This document shows, in pieces, positions 46,980 to 60,136 of a stretch of DNA of 64,000 nucleotides. Position 1 is the stretch's first letter. Each line of letters opens with the position of its first letter. The notes beneath the pieces were generated by a model. That model saw nothing but the letters and a program-made list of their open reading frames with translations. It was not told the DNA's origin and did not search any database. Origin of the DNA: Lepeophtheirus salmonis (taxonomy: Eukaryota; Arthropoda; Copepoda; Siphonostomatoida; Caligidae); NCBI RefSeq assembly GCF_016086655.4, contig NC_052136.2, positions 43,330,492 to 43,394,491 on the forward strand, read 5' to 3'. The position numbers and the translations under genes were made by a program.

Positions 46980-47269
46980 AAACCTGAATGTCTTGCCTAG
47001 CAGTCAGTACGATACATCAAATTGAAAATTCTAGCAAGCCAAATTACATGATAGTCATGATTTCTATTAACCATGGATGCAATTAGCTTTTATTTACGAG
47101 TTCGGCCATTTTCACTTTGAGTTCGGGAACTTTTCAATCCACCCTCTTTTCTCCTTTTCCATATTTTCATATGAGCTCGTTTTTAAAAATGAGTTCTCCA
47201 CACATATTTATATAATAGTCTACAAATTAGAGTTATCTAACATATGATTTGACCTGAGCGCCTCAGAGA

Positions 47270-47565
47270 TTTCAGTAAAAAATGGAATCACTACAAAATG
47301 AAACAAAAACCCTTGGAGATGAATATTTTTTAAATTATAGATTGAATATTTTTCCATAATATGTATAAGCTATGAGTCATAGTCTATGACATTCTTCATT
47401 CCTATGTATTATGAATAAGCGATAAGGTTCTAAAGAAGAGTACTGTATTTCATCATTTTCACACGAAAAATGGAAATATATTAAGTGAAGAACAAGATAC
47501 AGAATCAATAAACATTTTTTTATTATAAAAAATACTTTTACATAAGTTTTATTAATCCTACTTTT
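47270..47565 (+). repeat. ACAAGATACAGAA dispersed repeat, copy
   Basis: Shares TTGAATATTTTTCCATAATA, TATTATGAATAAG, ATGGAAATATAT and ACAAGATACAGAATCAATAA with 54785-55060, in the same orientation and order. Confidence 0.65.
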
Positions 47566-47774
47566 AATTTGGGGATTGTTTTAAGGGTAAAAATTTACTT
47601 TCAACAATAATCACATATTATCCTGAATTAATCTTATCCCAGATAAAAAGCAGTTTTGGATTCTGCACTCATAGATAAATATGTATTATTGTCTTCAATA
47701 CATTTGTACAAAATTATCCTCTCCCATAATTGTTCCCTGTGTTCTTAAAGCAAAATTGATATGTTCGTCGATAC

Positions 47775-47812
47775 CTAGTAAGCCCTGGTAATGCCGGGTA
47801 CTACTACAGGTT
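47775..47812 (-). repeat. CCCGG-hairpin repeat end, copy 2
   Basis: Reverse complement AGTACCCGGCATTACCAGGG, followed by CTTACTAG, matches 24820-24860. Confidence 0.45.
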
Positions 47813-48639
47813 CTGATATATAGATAATAATAACTTCTCCAAATGTATCAATACTATAATTTATATACTTTTAAATATGTATTTACTTGTAAGGAACGTA
47901 ACACGTTTTACTTTATATATTACTAAAATCTATATATATTTTATTCGGTACTGTATAATAATATTAATTAGTAATATTTGGTTAAAAGAGTAGTTATGAT
48001 TTTCTATTTATTCGTTGGAATAATAAAATGGCCTAAATATATTATATAGACAACATTAAGGATCAACAAGAAATTGTATTCCTATACTTTTGGAAATGGA
48101 GCATATGTATAGAATAAATTATTACTTTGTGTATTTATGAAAAAGAATAAATTATGAAGTAGCCATGACGTATCAAGGGAGAAGAAGGACTCGACAGCTC
48201 ACAACAAAATACAAAGAATATTTTTGTGTCATCGAGATAACGTTGCGATGATCGATTAGATATCCCATTCGTTTAATAACCCAATAGCAGTAGTATTCAG
48301 TCAAATAAGTCGTCCATACTATTTATTCACTTATCATATGAGTTTCGATATATAACTGTTTTGAAGTTAGAAAAGGAAAAAATGTTGTTGTGTGTGATTT
48401 TTCTTATTCTTTATTAATTTTTTTAAAATCATTGTTGCGATAAAATCTCCCTCTAATAAAAACTCTATAGTTCGCCCCTTACCTTAGAGCAACATTAAAT
48501 ATTAATATAATCAATGTTATTAGTCAAATGCCTTAAAAAAAGTTTCGCCTCCACCTGATTGATGGGATCTGCATCTAGCAATTTTCCCTAGGAGCTCATA
48601 TTTTTTCAATTCAGATATCCTCTAGCCACACGTCTTCTG

Positions 48640-48770
48640 ATCCTCTTTTCATATTCTGTTGAAGGAATTTCGTCTCTGTGTGCCTCACTCGGTGGATCTC
48701 ATCTTCTTTAATGGAAGGATTGTTCATTGTGCAGATGCCCTTTCCCATCAAGGTCTTTGATAGTAAATTT
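48640..48770 (+). pseudogene. Possible gypsy RNase H fragment
   Basis: LLKEFRLCVPHSVDLIFFNG, then RIVHCADALSHQGL, resembles the end of gypsy RNase H domains (family ...GKxNxxADALSR). It is short and unsupported on either side. Confidence 0.35.
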
Positions 48771-50357
48771 TGACCTTGTGAACATTTGCATCTATGCTAA
48801 AAATACATAAATCCCTCCAAATCTTCTGCAGAATAATTTTATACTTCTATACGAATTAATGAGTTCCATAAAAAGGCAGATTAATTGACTGAAAGACCCA
48901 ATGAGCAAATAAAGAGTTTTCATTCTCCATCCACCGTTCCTCATTTCAATTCTGAAGTCATTTTCTTGTTAAGTCAACTCTGCTTCGTCTCCTACTCTAA
49001 GAAAACTATTTCATTGATAAGAGTCCTTAAGTTTCCTTGATGAATATAACGCAGAAATAACTTATATCAGTATGATTTATAGCATTTACATTTATAAGGT
49101 GGAGTTTGTGATGTATAATCTATATTGATAATTATAGAACCCGGACATTTCAGGCGTCATCCTCGGTTAATTTATTATTTGTGTCCCTCTTTTGTCATTG
49201 TAAAACAAGTGGAAGATGATTTTAGAATCTTGAAAATAATTATTTGTCTCTCTATCCTAGATATGTTTGTCTGCAATGCATATTCTGCTCATACTAGGGA
49301 AAGCGAGGATACATGTTACAAAAAGTCATTTTTTTTTTAAACTCTCTTAAGTTTTACTATTTAAAAGATAATTCAACAGCCGGGCAACATGACATCATTT
49401 TTTTTTTTTACTATTAACTGTGATTGATAATTAAAGAACAACATGAAATTACAAAAAAATTAAATGTAATATATAAATAGTATAAGTATATAATAGAATA
49501 AAAATGGGGTGTAACAAGTCTCCTCCATAGTGTTGGGATCAGAATAAATGATGTGAACTGAATATTCATACAATAATATAATGAAACATGTTAATTAATG
49601 GAACAAAATACTAGACCATTACATTTAATAAAATTATATTAAAATCTCATGTTTTAGAATAGAAATATATCACAACAAACACTGAATTAAAAATTTTACT
49701 TTTTGTGTCAACAATTTCAATGTCGAAATGCATTAGGCAAACCGGGTTTTATGTTGATTTGATATATAAAGGAAGACATTAAATTGTATTAGAACAGGGT
49801 GGTTATATAACTTTACATTTAAAGTTATTCGCAGTATAACAAGTCTCCTCCGTAACAAGATCCTCACTCTCCCCTATATTTATTACTCTATGAAAATGTC
49901 TCACGGCATTTTGTGTATGTACTTATAACTCATATTTGTACCTACAAAATTTGTTAATTTTTTTTTTTTTCCTTTATAAATTAATAACTTCTATATTGTA
50001 TTATTTGTCATTTAAAATTTGTCTAATTCTCTGAATATAACTTCTATTAAAATTTATAATTAATATTTTTTAAATTAGTTTATTGTCCTCCAATATCATA
50101 ACATCGTTGGTAACTGATCTTTTATAATTAACTTTAATTAATAATACCATATGTCTCATCTCTCCTCGCACTTGCCTTTCCTGCCCAGTCCTATTTATGA
50201 GTCTTTCGGTGGTTAAATTAAAAAATTATTTACTATATTTAATCGTCTCTCTCCCCCCAATAAAAACACCATTTACTAATGTATGTAGTATGTTGAACAA
50301 TTATTATCTCATGATTTATTCATTAAATACATCAATAACGTTATTAAAGGTCTCTCA
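48771..50357. other. Intergenic
   Basis: AT-rich, no supported gene. Confidence 0.4.
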
Positions 50358-50500
50358 AATATAGGAGCGTACGCAGGAGGTGGGCTAGAGGGGCTGTATT
50401 TGTAAATAGTTGTAGATTTGACAGAAAATTTTTTGTTAACATTTTAATTGTTGAATTTTTTTTTTTTTTGAAAAAATTCTCCCCCCACTTCTAGATAGAA
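50358..50500 (+). repeat. GGGCGTC-family AT-rich element, diverged
   Basis: Starts TAGGAGCGTACGCAGGAGGT (50360), a diverged boundary box, continues through AAATAGTTGTAGATTTGAC and poly-T, and ends near TTCTCCCCCCACTT (50478-50491). Confidence 0.5.
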
Positions 50501-50552
50501 TTCTACTGAAATCCCATGAAATTAGTTAGATCACCTTAAGGGTATGTAAATC

Positions 50553-53480
50553 TCAATTTCTCTTTTTAGGATGTTGCAAAAGAAAATAATACACAATCCA
50601 TTCTCCAAAAGATGTTATGATAGACAAAGAAATACCAAAATTCAAAATAAGGAAAACAATAAGCAAGGTTTGAAACTTGATTTCAGAGTAAGAGCTCTCA
50701 TTCAGAGTATTGCAATTGCTTATATTGGTATCAAGAGGATTTTCCTTGATAAAGTGTTTTTTTTATTCCATTTTGATTCATAAGTAAAATTTGATAATGA
50801 AATAACTCCCAATACTCAATTTTTTTTTGTATATCCAAGATAAATGACTTTTCTCATCTTTTAACTCCTTTTCTTTAATATTTTCAGTCCATATTCATAC
50901 GAGCCCCCCTCAATCACTGCAACATATTGTTCCTTACTCAAAAGTCTTCTTTTTATATCCTTCAAGGGCAAAACCAGTTTTTCCTCATTGTTTTTTATAA
51001 TTTCTTGGTAGACTTTATAATTCACGGAATCCTTATCCTTGTTAGACACATTCTGAACTCATCTGAGAACGCTGTTCCATAGCGCAAAAGTAATTTGTAA
51101 TCGCGGAATTTTAAAAAGTCTTCCAAACTTAAATGAATATCCATTGATTTCCAATAATATGTTTATTGATTGATATACGCACCTGTGGATGGTTATTTCA
51201 ACCTCTGATGAAGTGAGCATAGATATTAGATTAGCATGGTAGTACCAAGAAACAATGGCTCCAAATAAGCTTACAGTAGTCAGTAAAATTCGTTTGGGCG
51301 CTCTTTTTGGGTCTTTTATTAGAATTTCCCGTCCTAAAACGTAGAAATAAACCATAAAAAGAGCGTCAAAAAATCCAATTTCCTCGTCTTTACAACATGC
51401 AGAGAATATCTGAGAATCGGTATTTATTGTTAGCTTTCTGAAGAATAAAATATTCTGACTATGTTATTTACTCAATTATCGTTACTTATTCTAATACAAG
51501 ATTACTTTTAAAAATTGTCCCATGAATAATTGGCTCTAAATCAAAAACTACAAGTCCAATTGTATTGAAATCTTTTAAACATTTAATTTTACTCTTACAA
51601 ATATTTAAACTATAAATTAATTCAATTTGCCCACATTTTTTTTACAGCAACCAATCTCTTCCAAACTGCATTACAACTGGCACGTACTACATCGTCTGAA
51701 ATTTGGTTCCATTTCTTCTCAAGGGTTAGCATGAGAGTATTCTTATTTCATGAAGGATAAACATTGACCTCCCTTTCCAAAATTCCCTAGATTGAAAAGT
51801 CCTGGGGATTTAAATCAGATGAATAGGTTGGCTACATAGACTTGTCCCAAAAATGGTGGTTTTTTACACCACCAGTTTTGAACTGAGCGGGCACTATGAG
51901 ATCGAACTGAATCCTGAGTGAAAAAAAAACTTCTTGACGTGGAAATGCTGTTTCAATCCAGGGCTTCACAATTTTTACCCCATCAGGAATCCGGAATATA
52001 GGTTATTTTAACCCATTTGAGACCACAGCGTCCCAAACCATGATTGACTCTGGTTTTTGCACTTTGTAGGCAAACTTTTGCCTGGAATAAATGCTGTCAT
52101 ATGTCTTTGCCAAGACTCTGTCATTTTGCTTGTTGAATTTTCGACTTAAAGTAAATAACTTTTACTTAAAATAAATCATGATGCCATTCTTATGTATTGC
52201 ATGCCAATTGAGCAAAAATTTGCCTCTATCCTTTCTCATGTTAATGGAATTCTTGGACAAAAAATGACGATACTAAATTTGCTAAGAATTAACCTCAATG
52301 TCATCTTTAACAATCTTGGCCATAGTTGTTCTGCTTACGTTGTGATCCTGGGCCAGCTTTTGTATGGATATTCGTGGATTTCGCTGATTTTTTTTTACAG
52401 ACAGCCTTGAACAACATTGGAGTTCTCACAGTTTTGGTTTCTTCATTCCCTGACCTCCTAATTCCATCCTCCAATCGCTTTTTGCACCTGTAAACAATTT
52501 TCCCAATCACCTTGGCAATCTTCTGGATTGACTGGGAAGTGTGCTCATCTTTTAATAGTAAATAATCTGTTACCTTTGGGATTTTTCCGTTTTTTTCAAA
52601 AAATATTTTTATATGTTCCAGTGTAATTATAAAAAATTAATGTTTTGTTTACATGTATTTACATAATATTTAAGAACAAAACCTCTCAGAGAGTTATTTT
52701 ATGCAATAAAAGTCTTTAAAATATGAGACAATTTTAAAAAGTATCCCTGTACTGTTAACCAAAAATATAATGTTCCAGAGTATTCCTTTATTGAGCTTAA
52801 ACATATTTTTTGTCATAAAGACAATCCCTGATAATTACAGAAGACTCGAACGTATCTCACATCAACATAAGTTTATTATAGTTAACGGCAATTGAGTAAA
52901 TATCTTATTGAATAGATGTATGTCTAAGTTACCTTAAACATTAAAAACAAACAGGTAATCGCTAGTATTAAAACTACAAGCAGATAGCACCAAAAATTCA
53001 TTTCGAAAACCCTTGAGAAGGAATTCCATTCAAAATGTTGAAAATTAGCTGAGTTATAGTATAGAGTGAGGCAACTTTCTTCCAGAGTAAATGAAAAATC
53101 AATGGTTTCACTTCGACTCTCTGACAATGTGAAGAGCAAAGGGCTATAAATGCCAAGAAAATAAAGCTTTTTTGCTTATCTATTTGTGAGTATTTACAAA
53201 CCTAAAGTCTGCTGACATATTTTGTACAAGTCCAAGAACCAACCCCATTAAATGTTTTATTACTCACTAATACTCCAAAGACATTATCAATTTTAAAGTT
53301 CAAATTATTAAACAGCTATTAATATGTGATAGAATGCTCCAGTTTGAGAAATGATGTTAATTTTTTCTGAGAAGCAATATGCTACTCTGATAGTCAAACC
53401 ATGTAAATTTCGTCTACGATTATGAAGAGCATCAAATAATATCCTTGTTAAATTCGAGTCATATAGCATATTTGATACAA
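50553..53480 (-). pseudogene. Ionotropic receptor-like gene, probably a pseudogene
   Basis: Arthropod ionotropic receptor (chemosensory relative of glutamate receptors). Ligand-lobe S1: RNLHGLTIRVAYCF (about 53415-53375), then SESRSETIDFSFTLEES. Transmembrane 1: FWCYLLVVLILAITCLFLMF, ending at a donor at 52932. Next exon (51409 down): FDALFMVYFYVLGR, RILLTTVSLFGAIVSWYYH and ANLISMLTSSEVEITI, matching the pore/TM region. Lobe S2: SKEQYVAVIEGGSYEYG. Last membrane helix with QTLLIVFLILNFGISLSIIT, ending at stop 50555-50553. Damage: an in-frame TGA at 51061-51059 and frame shifts near 50865 and 50830. The first exons were not resolved. Intron 52932-51410 contains a mariner. Without that mariner it would be about 270 bp. 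Confidence 0.72.
51497..52749 (-). mobile_element. mariner element inside the receptor intron
   Basis: Inverted ends: CAAGATTACTTTTAAAAATT at 51497 and the reverse complement of the right end, CAGGGATACTTTTTAAAATT, each preceded by TA (51495-51496 and 52750-52751). The minus-strand interior has transposase blocks CKKRLEDGIRRSGNE (52480), RKFNKQNDRVLAKTY, VQKPESIMVWDAVVSNGLK, and FWDKSMWPTYSSDLNPQDFS (about 51860-51800). Stops and frameshifts are many. Length 1253 bp is typical. Orientation is the same as the host gene. Confidence 0.9.
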
Positions 53481-54043
53481 CAGGACTTCACGGTGAGATT
53501 TATAAATCTCAAATATTCCTCTTTGCTCAACGTAGACGTAAAATCTTGAATTTTGTCGAAGTCCTATATAGTTAATTTTATTAATTTATTGATAGATTTA
53601 TAACATACTAAATACATAATTACCTTTCATCCTCTCAAAAGCCTCCAAGAATTCAAATTATCCATGAGAATAAGCCAATTATTTTTAGTTGCTACCATAG
53701 TTATTCAAAAAAATCAATTAATGATGCTCACTAAACATATAGGCACAACTATTCCTTTTAGCAAGGATTCGTTACTTTCTCACCAGACAGCTTATTATTA
53801 AATGAAGGCTTTCAACTCGACTTTTTAAAATTAAGAGCTGATTATTATCATGACATTTTCATATTTTAAGAAAACAAATTTTGAGGGCTTCTTTAGTTGA
53901 CATTATATATTGGGTATTTTAAAAATGTATTACTCTTCTGTAAGAGGTAAATATGTAATTATTACTAGACTAAACTTAAATAATAAACAATATGCATATA
54001 TACAGGGTCGTTTTGAATATATTGAGGATCATATTATCGTGAT

Positions 54044-54110
54044 TTATTAGAATGGTTCCCAAACTTTTTTGAGTTTGACCCATAAAATATATGACTAGAC
54101 TATGTGCGAC
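54044..54110 (+). repeat. hAT-like terminal fragment
   Basis: GAATGGTTCCCAAACTTTTT, then TGACCCATAAAATATATGAC, resembles the CAGnGGTTCCCAAACTTTTT termini of many hAT elements. No partner end was found. Confidence 0.45.
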
Positions 54111-54784
54111 CCCTACAGCTCTCATTGCGAGATTTATATAAAATTTGGAGTGTATTTTATGTAGATGGATGTGTAAATAGATTTATATGATAATGAAAGC
54201 CTTAATGTGACTTATGTGCAGTCTATATTCAGAAAGGCAGGTATATTCTAAGTTTAATTTTGGACACAGCAATTCAAAGATCATGTTAAGCCGCGATCTG
54301 TATTATTTTCTATATAAGTTAATACGGAAAAGATCTTTTCTCATAAATAAGTTGAGCCAAATTATAAAAGTAAATTTATAGCTACTTTAGCCAGAAGTGA
54401 AAAAAAAAAATATTTTAAAATATGCATTTCCAAGGATTTTTGTTCTATTTTGTATTTTTTAAGTGATTCCATTCTATATGGGGCTATACTAGGAAATAGT
54501 AAACATCATTATCATATTTTTTCCGATTTCAATCCCAATTTTAGAAAGGCATGCCCCGTAAAAGGCAGATCAAGGCAATCTAAGGAAGATACTTATAACT
54601 TGATCATCTATCTCAAGAGATGCTCGAATTCCCAATTCCTTGAGGGACGATAGGAGGAGAATTCATCAGAGGAAAACTACCAAACCTCCTAAGGGAATTT
54701 AATTGACTCTTTCCCTGGGAATGAGAGACCAGGATCGAAACAATAAATCAATCCATCACTATGAGTAGAGAATTTTAATATTTC

Positions 54785-55060
54785 AGAATGGGATCACTTA
54801 AAAAATACAAAATGGAACAAACATCCTTGGAGATTACATATTTTGATAAAGATTTTTTTTTAAATTATACATTGAATATTTTTCTATAATATAAGCATAT
54901 ATAAATTATGATATTCTTCATCACTAACTATTATGAATAAGTTATAAGGGTGTAATTTTTCATCATTTTTCACTCTAAAAAATGGAAATATATCGAGTTC
55001 AGAACAAGATACAGAATCAATAAAACACCTTTTAATGATAAAAATACTTTTCAAACTCAA
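54785..55060 (+). repeat. ACAAGATACAGAA dispersed repeat, copy
   Basis: Aligns with 47270-47565 and, inverted, 33840-34080. Confidence 0.65.
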
Positions 55061-55660
55061 CAAAAATTACATAAAAATAAGTTAAACAAATAATTTTCTC
55101 ATCTACGTATTCAGGGAGAACAAAAAATTATAATATGCATGGAGAGTGGGCGATATTCAGGAATATATAATATCAATATGAATGTTTTTCTTCCATTTTC
55201 TATGATCCAAAATCCTCAAAATAATAGGTGGATGGATAATAGCAAAAAATTAACGAGTTGGTGCACACATATAAAAACAAAATACCCATAAAATATAATT
55301 AACGGATATATAATATACACCAATTCATGTATTCATCTTGATCTATGAATATAACCCTAGTAAAAGTACAATCCTTGATGCAAGTAAAGATTTTAAGATC
55401 TTTTTACGGTTTTTTGATGAATAAATTAATGACATACGAATCCCGATAATTCTTCGCAACGTAGCAGTAGTAATTATGAGAAACCTACGTATTAAAGTGT
55501 GAACAATTGTGTCTTGTTTATTTACTTTTTTTCTAATTTCTCAAAAACTCCAACATAACAATAAAAATTATAAGAACAAACATATTATAAGTAATATTCC
55601 CTTTATTATTATCCAAGGCGAAAACGTCACAAGGCAAAAACGTCAGTAAAATTAAATAAT

Positions 55661-55875
55661 TCATCCAGCAAGCAATATGACGATGAACTCGAACTGGTTG
55701 TTGTATTTAAATAATCTGTTGTGGAGACAGAAAAAATATAGATACAAAACTATCTCCATATAGTCCGCTGTCTCCGGGAACCGTTCAAAAATGGTCTTAT
55801 CCTTTTCTAATGAAGTATTTGCAGAATTGTTGGAATCCTCATATCCAATATTAATATTCAAACAAGGGAACCTAT
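55661..55875 (-). other. Possible orphan exon, unidentified
   Basis: After an acceptor-like AAATTTATAG (about 55873), the minus strand is open: FPCLNINIGYEDSNNSANTS and DKTIFERFPETADYMEI, to a stop near 55661. Composition up to about 55755 looks protein-like. No family, donor site or partner exon was recognised. Confidence 0.2.
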
Positions 55876-58800
55876 AAATTTAAATCAACTAATGTGAAAT
55901 TAGCCACAATCCATGAACTCTAAAATTAATAATAGCAATTCTTACTTATTAAAAAAATATAGGATACATCAATAAGTTAGAGCATACAAACGTCATACTG
56001 ATCTCAACATATAAAAATAAATTTAAAAAGGCAATTTGGATATCATATATAAATAATTCACATTCAATAAAGAAAAAAAATGTCAAATTGATACATAGTA
56101 TGAGTCAAGAATATTTAATTAAAAAATGCTTTGAAATTTACGATAAATTACTAAAACAAAATATTTCCTTCCATTGGCCAAGGGATCAGAGGGCATCAAT
56201 AAACATAGAATTTAAATTTATATAAATTCTATGGTATGTACATCAATCCAAATGTGTTCTGTTCTCAAGAATGAAAGAATAACAAAAAGAGTGTAGCGAA
56301 CAAGCTCCATGACCAATCATTGTCTTCCTCCCTTCGTTTTTCTTCATTAATTAAACCCTTTTATTATTAAGACGGGAGGATTTTAAAGGACTGTATATAT
56401 AAAAAGAATTACTATAAAAGGTCGTATATAAATAATTTTAGAGAACATAAATGAATACATTACCCAACTTATTACATTACGCATATATTTTACTCGGCCT
56501 CACACGTACTACAAGAGCTTGAGAAATATAAATTAATATAATGGGATGACTGATGAGTAATTTAGTCTCTATAACACTCATTTAGAAAAACAAATAAACC
56601 AGTGTTCCTCATATGCTAAATATAAAACGCCTGCGAGCGTTAATTCATTTTTATATACATTGCATTGTTATTTGTTAGATCAAAATATTTTGATGATATA
56701 TATCAGGGGGCACCCTGAGTATCTGAATTATTTCGTTGACCTACAATATGTTTTTCTACACAAAGTAAAAATAAGGATTAAACTCTTGAGAAAAATATCT
56801 TTAATTAAACTTTTGAAATTCAACGACAGAACTTTAAAATTATAACTTCTGAATCCCTTTACAAATAGAGGATGTTGTCATAAAAAGTCATTTTCAAATG
56901 GCTGTAGTGGTCAAAAAACGCCCTTTAAAGACTCAAACTTTCCTACCATAACTTTTTTATTAATATACAACGGAAGATCGAATTAACAGGTCACCCAAAA
57001 AATTGGAAGCTTTAGTACACACGCTAAAATAAACATTTGTAAGAAGTTGACCTTTTTTGTGACCTTTAATATGACAATAAAACTGTACTTTATGAACTTA
57101 AAAGGTTATATAAATATTGCTTTAAGCATAAAAAGGCTTTAATGATCACGGCATTTACAAGTTTCTTCTTATTACTTTGAAAACCGATCAAAAAAATATG
57201 CTTTCATGTATGATTTTTTTTTTGACGAAAATTAAAATTATTTTTTCCTGCGTACTTGCATCTGAAAAGTTGAGCTAAAATTGAATTTGGTTTTAACACC
57301 CCTCCCCTCTATTTAAAAGTGAGCAAGAGCCAACTTGAATTTAAGTATTCAACATTCAGAACACTGATATAGAGAAAAGTCGACAGTTGACGACAAAATA
57401 AAAAATAAAAATATTTTTGTTACTTGGGTAACGTCTTCAATATAAACAACTAAACTCGGATTTAAGGTTTATTGAATAATTTAATATTGAGGTACAAATA
57501 TTTTTGAAGAACTTGTCTAATATGGGTCATTGGCAATGTAATTTTTTAGTATTAGAAATTAAGAATAGCAATACACTGATATACTAATATACGCATTAAC
57601 TAAATTAACATGAAGAAAAAAGCTATGAAATATGTCAAATTCATAAGTATGTACCTGGGTTACTAATTCATTCAAATAATGATGAACGAAGGTTCTAACA
57701 TAAATAATATTTAAAATTCTGCCTTTTAAATCTATTTAACATCAATGTTTTGCAATTTACATTACTTTCAATGATGATTGATAATATTATACATACTGTA
57801 TATTTTAGTGTTGTGTCGACTCGATTCATATGATGAGTTGATCTTCCAATTTGAAAAACACACAAGTCAACTTCATATTTATATTGAGACGATTTGATTT
57901 TTTCACTTCACCTCAGCAAATCTTTTGAGTATCGTAGATCTCTTCTATATCGCTATCTCACTGACACAACAATTTTGACTGTATATTGTTGTCAGTTTTC
58001 AATATTTTAGTTTGTTTTTTTTTTTACAAATCAGGTTCTGAACGTTGTTTGATTTAGTTTGACTTAAAGCTTGTTAAGCTATAAACAATTCCAACAGTTT
58101 ATTCAATACGGACTGTGTGATGTATAAGAACATTCACGAGGGGCCCCTATATCCAATCAAAACCTGGGAGGATCTCAAATTTTAAGCACTTTGATGAAGT
58201 CGAATTTTTGTCAATTACAACGTGGTCCTCAAGAGATTTTTCAATCAATCAATCGTAATTTAACATTTAATATTGTTTTTAGTCATAATTATTATTTAAA
58301 ATCCTAGTTTTTTCCGAGATACCATGCATCAACTGACAAGATTTATTGGACGTTAAATACGTCATTACTTCTATTTCATCACACAACCAATATTCTAAAT
58401 GAAATATATGAAGGTCCTAAATCAATAGGTTGCTTGCCAATATTTCTCAACAAGGGAATTATTATTCAATAATTGTTTCAAATTCTTAACAGCTTCAAAA
58501 GAGCTAATTCATATATAACCAATCAACGTTCAGAACATAGATTAGGAGCAACTGACAACAAAATACATTGTAAATTTTTGTGTAAGGGAGGTATCGTCGT
58601 GTAAACAGTCCCTATTATGAGATGTTGGTGAGCATAGTCGCTGAATATGCTGCCACAGAGTAATTTAATTTTGAGGAATTGTCCAAGGGCATTCGTATGA
58701 TTGAAATGATTTAAAAGTGTAGAGTGTAATCTATGTGGTTAACAGTTATACAAATTTATGGTAATATGAAGTATTTGCAAATATTAACCAATTCAACATT

Positions 58801-59414
58801 TCAATACGAGGCCATGATAGAGGGGATTATTTTCCTTCACTCTACAACTTCAAATACTATTTTTATTAAAGATATAGTGGTCCCAAAAATTATTTTCCCG
58901 TTCGTCCTGATTTATCAAAGATAACGTTCCTCATTTTTGATGTACAACTTTAGTAGAATTGTATAAAATATGACCTGTCGCTATGCTGAAAAAAGAAACC
59001 GTACAATTGTATTTTAGGCCGGATAGTTTGAAGGATGTTTTGGAAGAGATCAGTTTATTTAGTTTCTTTAGATTGGCTGCAAAAAGTGGTAATACGAAGG
59101 AAATAAACACTTGTCCCACTTAACATCAAGCAAGGACATAAGTAGACATTACTCTATTTATGTTCTTCAATTCCATAACTGGGAGTTACATTTATAACTA
59201 CCCTACAAATCGTCAAGGTTACTCTCCCTCGTTCATGAGCACAGCCACTAGTTGTTACACTTTATGCTTACATAGATGTTTTCACCTAAAAAATAATGAT
59301 ATCAGCTTTAGATAATAATAATAAAAGATACAAAAAAATAATATATACACACCAAAAAATGCTTATGAATTAACCTGTATTACCATCAGTAGAGTTGTAA
59401 AATATAGATGCAAG
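55876..59414. other. Intergenic
   Basis: AT-rich, no supported gene on either strand. GACAGTTGACGACAAAATA near 57380 and CAACTGACAACAAAATACA near 58548 are related to CGACAGCTCACAACAAAATA near 48193, pointing to another dispersed family. GCAAGGACATAAGTAG near 59131 recurs near 13690. Confidence 0.4.
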
Positions 59415-60136
59415 ACAAGTGGTTCTTAACTTGGGTTTGATCAAACCCCATGGATTTTGTGATATACTCTTAGGGATTTAGCAAGCCTCCCGCATCCAGT
59501 GACGTGGCTGTTGACTGGAATTACCTGTTTTCAGTGCGATTGGGCTACAACAGCGTTGCATTACTCAAAGCGAGGGTGAATACCAACATGAAATAACCAA
59601 TGAGTTACACAAAATAAATACAGCACATTCGTCTTATTTATGTCCAAAATTGGCTGCAGGTGATCAGGCCACATTGTTATGTTTTGATATTGTATGTGCT
59701 GCAGGGAACTTGCTGCACTCAGTAGTCAACTTGTGACTCTAGTGATTGTACGTCATTTGTTATTTGCTTTTAATCTTCAATCCCTTCTTACTAACTATGT
59801 TGAGCAAAAAAGAAAATGGTCTGATGAATACTTACAATATGGATTTACGTGTTCTGAACTTGTATCTCAAATGCAACAGCAAAAGAAAGATTGGCTTGCA
59901 GCAAATGTTAATTGAGTTATGTTTTTGTATGAAATCCATGTTTTGTGTGTTTTGTTCTTTGGGAAAAGTGGTTTTTGGTTGCATCCACTCATGGTTCATT
60001 TTGTGCACTAATAAAATATATATATATGTTCTAAAGAAATTCTATTTTATTTTTCCAATCACGAAGGGGTTTAGTGAATAATGCACTGATGAAACTTGCA
60101 GGGCTCAGTAACTCTAATAAGGTTAAGAAACTTAGA
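59415..60136 (+). mobile_element. hAT element with transposase first-exon remnant
   Basis: The left end CAAGTGGTTCTTAACTTGGG and the reverse complement of the right end, CTAAGTTTCTTAACCTTATT, form imperfect inverted repeats of the common GTGGTTCTTAAC hAT type. Inside, KKRKWSDEYLQYGFTCSELV (about 59805-59865) is the usual N-terminus of SCAND3/ZBED-type hAT transposases, but the frame ends at 59915 with no BED finger. About 720 bp, non-autonomous. A target duplication was not convincing. Confidence 0.65.

Larger units (their letters stand above)
46111..48559. other. Intergenic with repeats
   Basis: No supported gene. Holds the CRE-type inverted repeat (46885-46979), the ACAAGATACAGAA repeat (47270-47565) and the CCCGG hairpin (47775-47812). 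Confidence 0.4.
53481..55660. other. Upstream of receptor; intergenic with repeats
   Basis: First receptor exons may lie at 53480-53600 (an FDKIQDFTSTLSKEEYLRF open stretch) but splice structure is unresolved. Also a hAT-end-like patch at 54044-54110 and the dispersed repeat at 54785-55060. Confidence 0.35.

Noticed and set aside
51059..51355. A 55-base intron starting GTGCGT within the receptor pore exon
   Set aside because: Reading straight through keeps the frame and preserves a receptor-like linker (NILLEINGYSFKFG), so no intron is needed.
58733..59119. Two opposed 62-63-codon open frames
   Set aside because: No splice context, no domain and low-complexity hydrophobic composition; expected by chance in AT-rich DNA.
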